From Phascolarctobacterium sp. (GTDB lineage Bacteria > Bacillota > Negativicutes > Acidaminococcales > Acidaminococcaceae), in NCBI GenBank assembly GCA_003150755.1, contig QAMT01000013.1, positions 1 through 64,000 of the forward strand: a DNA stretch of 64,000 nucleotides, given 5' to 3'. Both the position numbers and the translations under genes were made by a program. Shown here piece after piece: positions 35,579 through 43,958 of this stretch; position 1 is the first letter of the stretch, and every line of letters begins with the position of its first letter. Under the pieces are notes generated by a model. That model had not been told where the DNA came from, did no database searches, and saw nothing but the letters and a program-made list of their open reading frames with translations.

Positions 35579-36478
35579 TTACTCAATATTCTGTATCTGT
35601 TCCCTGATTTTTTCGATTTCTGCCTTAATATCAACCACCAGCTGGGCAATAGTATAATCGTTAGCCTTGGAGGCAATGGTGTTGGCCTCGCGGTTGAACT
35701 CCTGCACCAGAAAATCCAGCTTGCGCCCTACCGGCTGGTTAAGGTTGATGATTTCCCTGAATTGTTTGATATGGCTTTTAAGGCGCACAATTTCTTCGGT
35801 AATGCTGGTGCGGTCGGCAAAAATGGCAACTTCCTGCAGCAGCCTTTCCGGTTCAATCGTCTGATTATATTTTTCCAAAAGGTCGTTTATGCGCTCGCTT
35901 AAACGCTCCTGGTATTCTTCAACCACCTGCGGCGAACGCGCTTCAATCTGCAAAAGCTTTTCTTCAATTAAATCCGCACGTTTGATAAAGTCGCCGTAAA
36001 TATTGCCGCCCTCTGTTTCTCGCATTGCTACCAGATTGCCGGTAGCCTGCTGCAAGGCAATTTCAAGTTTGGGCCAGATGGTTTCAACATCAAAGAGTCC
36101 TTCTTTAACATTGATGACCTCCGGGCAGCGCGCCAGGTAAAGAACCTCGGCCTGTTCTGCCAGCTTACAGCCGCCAAGCCCTGCCGCATCGGCAACTTCC
36201 AGCAGTGCGTTATGATAAGCCGCCGCCAGCGCTTTATCCACCTTAATGGTGCAATGCTCGTCATTAACATAATCGGCTGTAATAAAAACATCTATGCGTC
36301 CACGGTTAATACTGCGCAAAATTGTTTTGCGTATCCTGTCCTCCAGGGGATTCAAAAAGCGCGGCAGACGGATAGCAACCTCGTTGTAACGGTGGTTGAC
36401 CGTTTTCATTTCTATCGTTACCGAAAACTTTTCGTCCTCATATTCGCCGCGGCCGAAACCAGTCATACTTTTTAACAA
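35579..36478 (-). CDS. yicC: YicC/YloC family endoribonuclease
   Basis: A 299-residue protein starting with the family hallmark KSMTGFGRGE and ending with the DUF1732 segment NREANTIASKANDYTIAQLVVDIK. YicC and YloC have reported endoribonuclease activity. The start is TTG 36478 with GGAGG seven bases upstream. It is the first gene of the yicC-remA-gmk-rpoZ-coaBC operon and diverges from rqcH. Confidence 0.93.
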   Translation of the reverse strand: MLKSMTGFGRGEYEDEKFSVTIEMKTVNHRYNEVAIRLPRFLNPLEDRIRKTILRSINRGRIDVFITADYVNDEHCTIKVDKALAAAYHNALLEVADAAGLGGCKLAEQAEVLYLARCPEVINVKEGLFDVETIWPKLEIALQQATGNLVAMRETEGGNIYGDFIKRADLIEEKLLQIEARSPQVVEEYQERLSERINDLLEKYNQTIEPERLLQEVAIFADRTSITEEIVRLKSHIKQFREIINLNQPVGRKLDFLVQEFNREANTIASKANDYTIAQLVVDIKAEIEKIREQIQNIE

Positions 36479-36541
36479 AATAAAACCTCCTGCCGCATTT
36501 CTAAATTGATAAATATGTTGTATACTTATTCTTGAAAATAT

Positions 36542-36570
36542 ATTATACCTTATTCTGCGTGCAAGCGCAA
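36542..36570 (-). promoter_or_regulatory. Promoter of the yicC operon
   Basis: TTGCGC (36565-36570), a 17-base spacer and TATAAT (36542-36547) on the minus strand, in the yicC/rqcH divergent region. A plus-strand promoter for rqcH must overlap here but I cannot place it with confidence. Confidence 0.6.
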
Positions 36571-36610
36571 ACGAAAAACGTAAATTTTAAAAGAAAAAAG
36601 GAGAATTTCC

Positions 36611-38347
36611 ATGAATTTGGAAGGTATCACCATAAATGTGCTGACAAGCATTTTGCAGCAGCGCCTTTTGGGCGGCAAAATCTATAAAATCTTTATGCCC
36701 AACAAAAGCTGTCTGCTGCTTCTGGTAAAAACCGAAAATTCAACACTCGCCCTGGCGGCGGATTTCAGCGGCGGTTCGCCTTATTTGTACCTGCCGGATA
36801 AAACGCCGGAACGCCCTGACACACCACCCTCTTTTTGCATGCTGCTGCGCAAACATCTGGAAGAAGGACGCATTACCAGAATTGAACAGAGCGGGCTGGA
36901 CCGCGTAATTACGATGGAAATTTCCAGCATCGGCAGCGCGCGACAAATTATCAGCAAACAGCTTGTTTTTGAACTGACCGGCAAAAACGCCAACATTATT
37001 TTTACTGCTGACGGCGTTATTTTAGACAGCCTTAAACACGTCAACAAAATGCAAAGTAGTTACAGACAGATTTTACCGGGCCTGACTTATATCGCCCCTC
37101 CGCCGCAGGACGGGCTTGATATTTTGACGGCTGCGCCGCAAGAAATTGCAAGTGCAGCACAACAACTGCCCTTGGCACCCGCCAAAGCGCTAATTGCCGC
37201 TGCAACTGGCATTGGCCAATACACAGCTAACCAGCTTTTAAAAATGGCCGGACTAACAGGAAGTGAAAATCTGGCAGAAGAAAATATATCAGGCCTTGCC
37301 GGTGCCATTGCCGACATGCAGCAAAATGTAAACAGCGTAAAAGCAGGCAGCGCGCCAGTTTATGCCATTATTACACGCACCAACAATGTTAAAACCATAC
37401 TGCCGTTTAAACCCGTGCTGCTTGCCGGAGGCGAAACCGTTAAAGAGTTTGGCGATTTGAACACCGCCATTAATTACGCGCAAAGCCTTGCACCGGTGCA
37501 GCTGCCGGAGCAGGAAATTTTAACCAAAACAGTCAATACCGAAACTGAAAAACTGATAAAAAAAGCCGCCGTGCTGAAAGAAGAACTGGCGGCAGCAGAA
37601 GACGCCGAACAGCAGCGCATTATTGCCGATACCCTGATGGCAAACCTGTACCGCATCAAAAAAGGCAGCAGCGAATGCACGGTAGAAAATATTTACGACG
37701 GCACACCGCTGACCATTGCCCTTGCGCCTGATTTGACTGCCAACGAAAACGCGCAGAAGTATTATAAACGCTATAACAAGCTGAAACGCGCGCAAACGGA
37801 AATCAAAGAACAACTTAAACTGACTGAAGAAGCGGTTGAATATCTTGGCAGCATCGACGTTGCCTTGAAACTTGTGCAAACCCGCGCCGAAGTTGCCGAA
37901 ATCAAAGCAGAGCTGGCCGCCGCAGGCTTTATCACTGTTAAAAACACAAAAAGCAAAATGCCGCAGGCAAAATCTGCGCCAACCGTAATAAAACTATCGG
38001 CAGACACAACTTTATATATCGGTAAAAATAACAAGCAGAATGATTACGTTACCTTTTCTATCGGCAGCGGCAATGATTTGTGGTTCCACACCAAAAATAT
38101 TCCCGGCTCGCACGTTATTTTAAAAACAAGCCTGCCAGCACCGGACAGCGGCGATATTAAAACTGCCGCCAGCCTCGCCGCGTATTTCAGCAAAGCGCGC
38201 GGCGGCAGCAATGTGCCGGTAGACAGTACGCTGCGCAAATTTGTTAAAAAGCCCAGCGGCGCTAAACCCGGCTTTGTAATTTACACCAACCAAACTACAT
38301 ATTATGTAACCCCGGACGAAGAAGCAATACAAACGCTGCTTAAATAA
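36611..38347 (+). CDS. rqcH: Ribosome quality control factor RqcH (NFACT family)
   Basis: A 578-residue NFACT protein, bacterial counterpart of Rqc2/NEMF, which binds stalled 50S-peptidyl-tRNA complexes and adds C-terminal alanine tails. It has the N-terminal NFACT-N domain (EGITINVLTSILQQRLLGGKI), a helix-hairpin-helix and coiled-coil middle (about 300-440), and the NFACT-R domain with NDYVTFSIGSGNDLWFHTKNIPGSHVIL. Older names are FbpA or fibronectin-binding protein. It diverges from yicC, as in B. subtilis (yloA/yloC). Confidence 0.93.
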   Translation: MNLEGITINVLTSILQQRLLGGKIYKIFMPNKSCLLLLVKTENSTLALAADFSGGSPYLYLPDKTPERPDTPPSFCMLLRKHLEEGRITRIEQSGLDRVITMEISSIGSARQIISKQLVFELTGKNANIIFTADGVILDSLKHVNKMQSSYRQILPGLTYIAPPPQDGLDILTAAPQEIASAAQQLPLAPAKALIAAATGIGQYTANQLLKMAGLTGSENLAEENISGLAGAIADMQQNVNSVKAGSAPVYAIITRTNNVKTILPFKPVLLAGGETVKEFGDLNTAINYAQSLAPVQLPEQEILTKTVNTETEKLIKKAAVLKEELAAAEDAEQQRIIADTLMANLYRIKKGSSECTVENIYDGTPLTIALAPDLTANENAQKYYKRYNKLKRAQTEIKEQLKLTEEAVEYLGSIDVALKLVQTRAEVAEIKAELAAAGFITVKNTKSKMPQAKSAPTVIKLSADTTLYIGKNNKQNDYVTFSIGSGNDLWFHTKNIPGSHVILKTSLPAPDSGDIKTAASLAAYFSKARGGSNVPVDSTLRKFVKKPSGAKPGFVIYTNQTTYYVTPDEEAIQTLLK

Positions 38348-38379
38348 ACAAGCTGCACCTTTAAAGCAAATTGCCTTTG

Positions 38380-38420
38380 AGCTGCACCCCAAAAATTAGA
38401 CTTATGGAGGTGCAGTTTTT
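38380..38420 (+). terminator. Terminator after rqcH
   Basis: CTGCACC and GGTGCAG (38409-38415) pair, followed by TTTTT that overlaps the pilT stop codon on the other strand. A second AGCTGCACC copy at 38351-38359 could pair with the same right arm, so an alternative fold is possible. Confidence 0.7.
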
Positions 38421-39462
38421 ATTTTGCCATCAGGTATTTATTCAATAAATCCAGGTCAAAGGCATACTCCGCAGCGGTTTGCCGCGTAATTATGCCGCGC
38501 CGCACTAAATCCGCCAGCGACCAGTCCATACACTGCATTCCCTGCTGCCTGCCGCCCTGCAAATAACTGCTTAGCTGATATGCTTTATTTTCACGAATCA
38601 GGCTGCGCACCGCCGGTGCAGCGGTAAGCACTTCAAACGCTGCCGTGCGCCCGCCACTGGCCGCCGGTACTAACTGCTGCGCTGCAATGCCCTGCAAGGC
38701 ATCTGCCAGCTGCAAACGAATCTGCTGCTGCTTTTCTGCCGGAAAGGCCTCCACCATGCGCGCCAGTGCCGAAACTGTGCCGCGCGTATGCAGTGTTGCC
38801 AGCACCAAATGCCCGGTTTCTGCCGCCGTTACGGCGATGCTGATTGTCTCCGCATCACGCAGTTCGCCCACCATAATTACATCCGGGTCTTCGCGCAAAG
38901 CCGCGCGCAAACCGGCTGCAAAACTTTTTGTATCACTGCCGACCTCTCGATGGCGGATAACAGACTGCACTTCCGCAAACCTATATTCCACCGGGTCTTC
39001 CAGTGTGATAATATGCACTGCACGTTTTTGGTTGATGGCATCTATTACCGCCGCCAAAGTTGTGCTTTTACCGCTGCCGGTCGGGCCTGTTATCAGCAAC
39101 AGCCCGCTGCGTAAATCAGTAAAACGTTCTATTGCTTGCGGAGCATTAAGCATTTTTAAAGAAGGAATGTTACTTTTAATCAGCCTTATGGCTGCGGAAA
39201 GCCTGCCGCTTTGCCTGTAAATATTTACGCGAAGCCGGCACAGCTTTTCATAATCGCAGGCAAAATCAAGTTCTTCTTTCTGTAACGGCACAGCAACATT
39301 GCCATATTCTTTGGCAAACTGCGAAATTGTATTTTCTGTCACTGAAGGCAAAGAAGTTTTTTGCAAAACTCCACCAATGCGCAATACCGGAGCACAGCCT
39401 GATGTTAAATGTATGTCCGAAGCGTTCTGCCCAACCGCAGTTTTGATAATTTCTTTCAGCAT
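38419..39462 (-). CDS. pilT: Twitching motility/retraction ATPase PilT
   Basis: A 347-residue hexameric ATPase of the GspE/PilT superfamily, expected to power pilus retraction. It has ASDIHLTSGCAPVLRIGG at the N-terminus, Walker A GPTGSGKSTTLAA, the Asp box LEDPVEYRF, Walker B DVIMVGELRDAET and the AAETGHLVLATLHT histidine box. Length matches PilT rather than PilB. GAGGTGAAAG precedes the ATG. It follows pilB by eight bases. Confidence 0.92.
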   Translation of the reverse strand: MLKEIIKTAVGQNASDIHLTSGCAPVLRIGGVLQKTSLPSVTENTISQFAKEYGNVAVPLQKEELDFACDYEKLCRLRVNIYRQSGRLSAAIRLIKSNIPSLKMLNAPQAIERFTDLRSGLLLITGPTGSGKSTTLAAVIDAINQKRAVHIITLEDPVEYRFAEVQSVIRHREVGSDTKSFAAGLRAALREDPDVIMVGELRDAETISIAVTAAETGHLVLATLHTRGTVSALARMVEAFPAEKQQQIRLQLADALQGIAAQQLVPAASGGRTAAFEVLTAAPAVRSLIRENKAYQLSSYLQGGRQQGMQCMDWSLADLVRRGIITRQTAAEYAFDLDLLNKYLMAK

Positions 39463-39470
39463 CTTTCACC

Positions 39471-40661
39471 TCAATGCACAGCGCGCATAAGTTCGCTTAC
39501 TGTCGTCATGCCTTGCAGCACTTTTGTTATGCCGTCCTCGCGCATACTTACCGCGCCATATTTACGCGCTTCATCAAACAGCGCATCTTCATGTGTTTCC
39601 TTCAAAATAAATTTTTTCAGTTCCGGCAGTATCGGCATAACCTCCTGCAAGGCCATACGTCCCAAATACCCGGTGCCGCGGCATTTTTCGCAGCCGCTGC
39701 CATTGTACAAAGTAAGGCTGCTGTCCGTTTTTAAGTACGCTTTTTCTTCCGCACTTGCCGCATAAGCAGTTTTGCAGTGCGGGCAAATGCGCCGCACCAG
39801 GCGCTGCGCTACAACGCCGCGCAGTGCCGACGCAACCAAAAACGGCTCTATGCCCATATCCACCAGGCGCACCACCGCCCCGGCAGCGCTGTTAGTATGC
39901 AGCGTGCTGAAAACCAAATGACCGGTCAACGCAGCATGAATGGCTGTCTGCGCCGTATCAATATCACGGATTTCGCCAATCATCATAATGTCCGGGTCCT
40001 GCCTTAAAATGCTGCGCAGACCGCTGGCAAAAGCCAGCCCGGCCTTTTCATTAACTGCAACCTGGCTGATGCCGGCAATACGGTACTCCACCGGGTCTTC
40101 AATCGTTACAATGTTCCGCCCGCTGTTATTCAGCTCGCTGAGCGTTGCATAAAGCGTTGTTGTTTTGCCGCTGCCGGTAGGCCCGGTTAAAAGTACAACG
40201 CCGCTGCTAAAGCTGTACAAACTGCGGTACAGTTTTAAATTTGCAGTCGTAAAATTCAGTTCGTCAAGTTTTAAATTAAACCTTTCACGGTCTAAAATAC
40301 GTATTACGGCTTTTTCGCCCAAAATTGTCGGCAAGGTAGAAATACGCAAATCAACACTGCGCCCGTCAAGCTCCAGCCTTATGCTGCCGTCCTGCGGCAG
40401 GCGTTTTTCGGCAATGTCCATGCCTGCCAGCACCTTAATACGCGAAACCACGCCCTGCATTACCGTTTTTGCCAGTTCTGCCTCCTCATGCAGCACGCCG
40501 TCTGTACGCAGCCGCACACGCCCGCCGTTTTCCATCGGTTCAAGGTGAATATCACTTGCTCCGGACTGCACCGCCTGCGCAATAATATTATCAGCAGTTT
40601 TTACCGCCGCCGTATTTTCATCCGCCCCGCCAAAAAGGGGCTGCCTAGTCTGTATAATCAA
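39471..40661 (-). CDS. pilB: Type IV pilus/type II secretion assembly ATPase (PilB/GspE family)
   Basis: About 396 residues of a GspE/PulE-type extension ATPase. It carries ASDIHLEPMENGGRVRLRTDG, Walker A GPTGSGKTTTLYATL, the Asp box IEDPVEYRI, Walker B PDIMMIGEIRD, and the tetracysteine zinc motif (CPHC about 30 residues before CEKCRGTGYLG). It lacks the N-terminal MshEN domain of full PilB proteins, so it is short. TTG 40661 is the likely start because GGGGAG lies seven bases upstream; a TTG at 40682 is an alternative. Confidence 0.9.
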   Translation of the reverse strand: MIIQTRQPLFGGADENTAAVKTADNIIAQAVQSGASDIHLEPMENGGRVRLRTDGVLHEEAELAKTVMQGVVSRIKVLAGMDIAEKRLPQDGSIRLELDGRSVDLRISTLPTILGEKAVIRILDRERFNLKLDELNFTTANLKLYRSLYSFSSGVVLLTGPTGSGKTTTLYATLSELNNSGRNIVTIEDPVEYRIAGISQVAVNEKAGLAFASGLRSILRQDPDIMMIGEIRDIDTAQTAIHAALTGHLVFSTLHTNSAAGAVVRLVDMGIEPFLVASALRGVVAQRLVRRICPHCKTAYAASAEEKAYLKTDSSLTLYNGSGCEKCRGTGYLGRMALQEVMPILPELKKFILKETHEDALFDEARKYGAVSMREDGITKVLQGMTTVSELMRAVH

Positions 40662-40699
40662 ATTATTCTCCCCATCATTCAAAAATTTGCAGCCTTTTT

Positions 40700-40728
40700 A
40701 TTATAACCAGCAAAAATAATATCGGCAA
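40700..40728 (-). promoter_or_regulatory. Promoter of pilB-pilT
   Basis: TTGCCG (40723-40728), a 17-base spacer and TATAAT (40700-40705) on the minus strand, almost back to back with the plus-strand promoter of the secretin operon. Confidence 0.6.
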
Positions 40729-40739
40729 GCGTAATTTTA

Positions 40740-40748
40740 TGTTATAAT
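40740..40748 (+). promoter_or_regulatory. Extended -10 promoter of the PilP-like/secretin pair
   Basis: TGTTATAAT gives a perfect -10 (40743-40748) with TGn. A consensus -35 is not evident. GGAGG at 40782-40786 follows. Confidence 0.5.
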
Positions 40749-40794
40749 AAAAAACTGAAATTGCGGATACAGAAGCTCACTGGAGGAATAGCTT

Positions 40795-41229
40795 CTGCAA
40801 AATTTAAAATTACAGCGACCGCCGTTATTTTGGTGCATCCTGGCGGGCGCAGCACTTATATTAAGCACGGTGCATTTATTTTTGCTAAACAGCACGCAGG
40901 CCTTTAACGCACCCGGACATCAGGCAGTTTTTACCCCCATCCAACTGCCAAAAACTGCCGCTAATGCGGATAAACCAAAACGTAACCCGTTTTTGCTGCC
41001 GGTTACGCAGCAGCGGCAGTTTATTGCGCCTGCCCCGGTGTTAAAAGGCATCGTACAAAGCGGTAATGATTATGCGGCTATAATTGAATACGGCGGACAA
41101 AGCGGATATTACCGCAGCGGCGATAAAACCGGCAGCTACACAGTCGGCAGAATAACGGCAGCCAGTGCCGAACTGCGCAACGGCAAAGAAACGCTGACGC
41201 TTAAAGCCGGAGGAACTGGGCATGATTAA
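40795..41229 (+). CDS. Small PilP/GspC-like inner-membrane assembly protein
   Basis: About 144 residues if translation starts at CTG 40795, eight bases after GGAGG; no ATG, GTG or TTG is as well placed, and the first in-frame GTG is 40870. That start gives an N-terminal transmembrane segment (FWCILAGAALILSTVHLFLL), a Pro/Lys-rich linker (PKTAANADKPKRNPFLLPV) and a small beta domain (VLKGIVQSGNDYAAIIEYGG) like the HR/PilP domains that contact the secretin. The last eight bases overlap the secretin start. PilP/GspC assignment is inferred from layout and context. Confidence 0.65.
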   Translation: MQNLKLQRPPLFWCILAGAALILSTVHLFLLNSTQAFNAPGHQAVFTPIQLPKTAANADKPKRNPFLLPVTQQRQFIAPAPVLKGIVQSGNDYAAIIEYGGQSGYYRSGDKTGSYTVGRITAASAELRNGKETLTLKAGGTGHD

Positions 41230-42454
41230 ACTTTTAGCCTTGCTTGCCGTTTTATTGTGCCTGCCTGTAACTGCCCTTGCCGGCAGCATTACGCTTAACG
41301 TGCGTGACGGGCAGGTACGCGACGTGCTTGGCTCAATCGCCGCACTTTCCAACAAAAGCATTGTTGCTGACAGCAGCGTGCAGGGAACTATAACACTTGA
41401 TTTAAAGGACGTGCCGTTTGATACCGCACTGCGCATTGTAACCGCCGCCAAAGGTTTAAGCTACCGCCTGACCGGTGATGTAATCCTGGTCGGCTCTGCC
41501 GCAGGGCTGGAAAAATTCAACGACACGGCAAGCGTTATCAAGCTCAACTACGCAAGGGCGGAAGAAATCAAGCCAGCGCTTGATGCACTTATCACCACCA
41601 GCAGCAAAATAAGCACCGACAGCGTTACTAACAGTATTATTTTTACCGGCACGCCTACGGATGAAGCACGACTGCGCAGCGTACTTGCCTCACTTGATGT
41701 CGCCACCTGGCAGGTAACACTGGAAGCAAAAATTATCGCGGTTAACCGCGAGGACAGCAAAAACCTCGGCATCAGCTGGAACTGGGATAAAATACCGCAG
41801 AACAGCAATTATGACGGCGACGATGATATTGACAGTGATGACGAAAACTTCGGCGGCGTGGCGCACTTCGGTGCGGAATATGAATTCCGTTTCAACGCTA
41901 CGCTGAATGCCCTGTTTGCCAGCGGCAAAGCCAAAATCCTGGCAACGCCGCGCATAATAACTATCCCAGGGCGTGAAGCTTCTATCTTTATTGGCGACCA
42001 CATCCCCGTTGTTACCGAAAAAATTTCAAACGCTGTAACTACCAGCAGCACGGATTATGTTGATGCCGGCATTAAACTGCAATACACCCCCATCGTAAGT
42101 AGCGACGGCATGATAACGTCAATCGTCCATACCGAAGTCAGTACCCCCACGCTGATTTCCGAAATGAAAAACTACAAAATAACCAGCCGCACAGCCGATA
42201 CCACCGTGCGTATGCGCGATGGCGAAACCTTAATTATCGGCGGGCTAATTAACGAAGAAGAACAAAAACGCCTGCAAAAAGTGCCGTTTTTATCAAACAT
42301 TCCGCTTTTAGGCGAGCTGTTTAAAAACCGCACCACAACTAAAACCAAAACCGAAGTAATGATGATTTTAACCCCGCACCTTACGCAGGCCGGTGAATCG
42401 CCTGCTATTTACAACACCAAACTGCTTGAAGAAAGCGTGTACGGCGCAGAATAA
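41222..42454 (+). CDS. pilQ: Type IV pilus/type II secretion secretin (PilQ/GspD family)
   Basis: A 410-residue outer-membrane channel subunit. It has a signal peptide (LLALLAVLLCLPVTALA), an STN-like domain (SITLNVRDGQVRDVLGSIAA), an N1/NolW domain (SVIKLNYARAEEIKPALDAL) and a secretin domain (LNALFASGKAKILATPRI, ending LLGELFKNRTTTKTKTEVMMILTP). A very acidic loop (YDGDDDIDSDDENF, about 198-211) is inserted early in the secretin domain and might bind divalent cations. It is shorter than most PilQ proteins, with no AMIN domain. Its presence implies an outer membrane. Confidence 0.92.
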   Translation: MIKLLALLAVLLCLPVTALAGSITLNVRDGQVRDVLGSIAALSNKSIVADSSVQGTITLDLKDVPFDTALRIVTAAKGLSYRLTGDVILVGSAAGLEKFNDTASVIKLNYARAEEIKPALDALITTSSKISTDSVTNSIIFTGTPTDEARLRSVLASLDVATWQVTLEAKIIAVNREDSKNLGISWNWDKIPQNSNYDGDDDIDSDDENFGGVAHFGAEYEFRFNATLNALFASGKAKILATPRIITIPGREASIFIGDHIPVVTEKISNAVTTSSTDYVDAGIKLQYTPIVSSDGMITSIVHTEVSTPTLISEMKNYKITSRTADTTVRMRDGETLIIGGLINEEEQKRLQKVPFLSNIPLLGELFKNRTTTKTKTEVMMILTPHLTQAGESPAIYNTKLLEESVYGAE

Positions 42455-42467
42455 AAGCAAAAAAATT

Positions 42468-42518
42468 AACCGCATGTAACTGATTTTATTTAACCAGCTT
42501 ACATGCGGTTTTATTTTT
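42468..42518. terminator. Bidirectional terminator between the secretin and the DASS transporter gene
   Basis: AACCGCATGTAA (42468-42479) and TTACATGCGGTT (42499-42510) form a 12-bp stem with T runs on both strands, between convergent genes. Confidence 0.85.
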
Positions 42519-42531
42519 TATCAAAGCGATT

Positions 42532-43926
42532 TTACATTAACCCCAAAACTTTCCAATAAGCAATACCGACAGTCATATAAACAACAAAGTTAAAAGCTAC
42601 AACTACCGCGCCTATTTTCCACCAAGTTTTTTGAGGGACATAACCTGTACCGAACAAAATAGGACCAACAGCGCCGCCATAATGGGTAAGCAGGCAGCCA
42701 TAAGCTGAAGACGCGCCAATCAGCAATGCAAGCGGCATCGGCGGAACTTCGGCCACAAGGCCCAAAGTAAACAATACCGGTATAAACGCGCCTACATAAG
42801 CGCCCATGGAAGCAAACACGTATCTTACCAAAATACTTACAATCAGCAAAATAGCAAATACTGCAATTACGTTGACACCGGCAAGATTCATGCTTTCGGC
42901 AACCATATCGGCCAGCCAGGTAAAGAATTTGGCTTTGCTTAAAATGCCGGAAATGCCTATGATTGCACCGTACCAGATAAGGGTATTCCAGGCACCGTTA
43001 TTGCTCAAAACATTTTTCCAGGAAATCAGCTTGAAAATTGCACAGCAGGCAAAAAATAGCAGTGCAACTGCCGTACCGTCTATTTTGGTAATGCTGCTGG
43101 TCGCCCATCCCAAAATTGCCAGAACAAAGAAAATAACCAAAAGTTTTTCTTTGTTTTGCATAGGTCCAAGTTCTTCCAGACCTTCTGCCGCAATTCTCTT
43201 ATGGTCCGGCAATTCTTTCAGTTCAGGCGGATATACTTTGTAAATAAGCCACGGCACAACAGCGCAAACCAATAAGGACGGAACAGCCAAACCAATAAAC
43301 CAGTCCATCCAGGTAATGTTGGTTTTTAAAATATCTGCTGCAAAGCTGACGGTTAAGGCGTTAGGCGCGCAGGCAGTTAAAAACACGGCCGATGTTGATA
43401 AGCTGGCAGCATAACCGCAAATGGTAATATAAGCGCCTATTCTGCGCGGATGGCTATCCGGTTCGGAACCAAGCGCGCTGGCAACGTTTCTAAAAATAGG
43501 ATAAACAATACCGCCGGAACGCGCCGTATTGGAAGGGGTAGCCGGGCTTAAAATCAAATCTGTAAGCATCTGCCCATAAACAAGCCCTAAAGATGATGAA
43601 CCGAATTTATCAATCATCAAATATGCAACCCTGCGGCCAAGTCCCGTATCGGCGAAAGCCTGCGTGATTAAAAATGCCGTAAATACCAGCCATACAGTTC
43701 CGTTGCCGTATCCGCTCAACAGTTTGCTGACCGGAACAATGAACGAGCCAAAAGCAATTACGCTGAGCATTACAACTGCCTCGCCGGCAGGGCGCAGAAT
43801 CAGGCCTATAATGGCGGCAGCATAAACTGCAAAAATATTCCAGGCTTCCTGCGTCAAGCCTTCGGGAACCGGCATAACCATAATCAGCGCCGGTATTGCA
43901 AATAAGATAATCCATCGTAAAATCAT
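42532..43926 (-). CDS. DASS (SLC13/CitT-type) di-/tricarboxylate transporter
   Basis: A 464-residue inner-membrane transporter with about 11-12 hydrophobic segments. It shows the SNT substrate motif of the divalent anion:sodium symporter family (SPATPSNTARSGG, 131-137) and a C-terminal LLTHYGGAVGPILFG, like the CLTHY signature of CitT/TtdT antiporters. It is the last gene of the citrate-lyase-type operon, so it probably imports the tri- or dicarboxylate cleaved there, perhaps in exchange for succinate. Substrate and coupling ion are inference. Confidence 0.88.
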   Translation of the reverse strand: MILRWIILFAIPALIMVMPVPEGLTQEAWNIFAVYAAAIIGLILRPAGEAVVMLSVIAFGSFIVPVSKLLSGYGNGTVWLVFTAFLITQAFADTGLGRRVAYLMIDKFGSSSLGLVYGQMLTDLILSPATPSNTARSGGIVYPIFRNVASALGSEPDSHPRRIGAYITICGYAASLSTSAVFLTACAPNALTVSFAADILKTNITWMDWFIGLAVPSLLVCAVVPWLIYKVYPPELKELPDHKRIAAEGLEELGPMQNKEKLLVIFFVLAILGWATSSITKIDGTAVALLFFACCAIFKLISWKNVLSNNGAWNTLIWYGAIIGISGILSKAKFFTWLADMVAESMNLAGVNVIAVFAILLIVSILVRYVFASMGAYVGAFIPVLFTLGLVAEVPPMPLALLIGASSAYGCLLTHYGGAVGPILFGTGYVPQKTWWKIGAVVVAFNFVVYMTVGIAYWKVLGLM

Positions 43927-43958
43927 CTATGTTCACCGCCTTATCAAAATAGCTTTTA

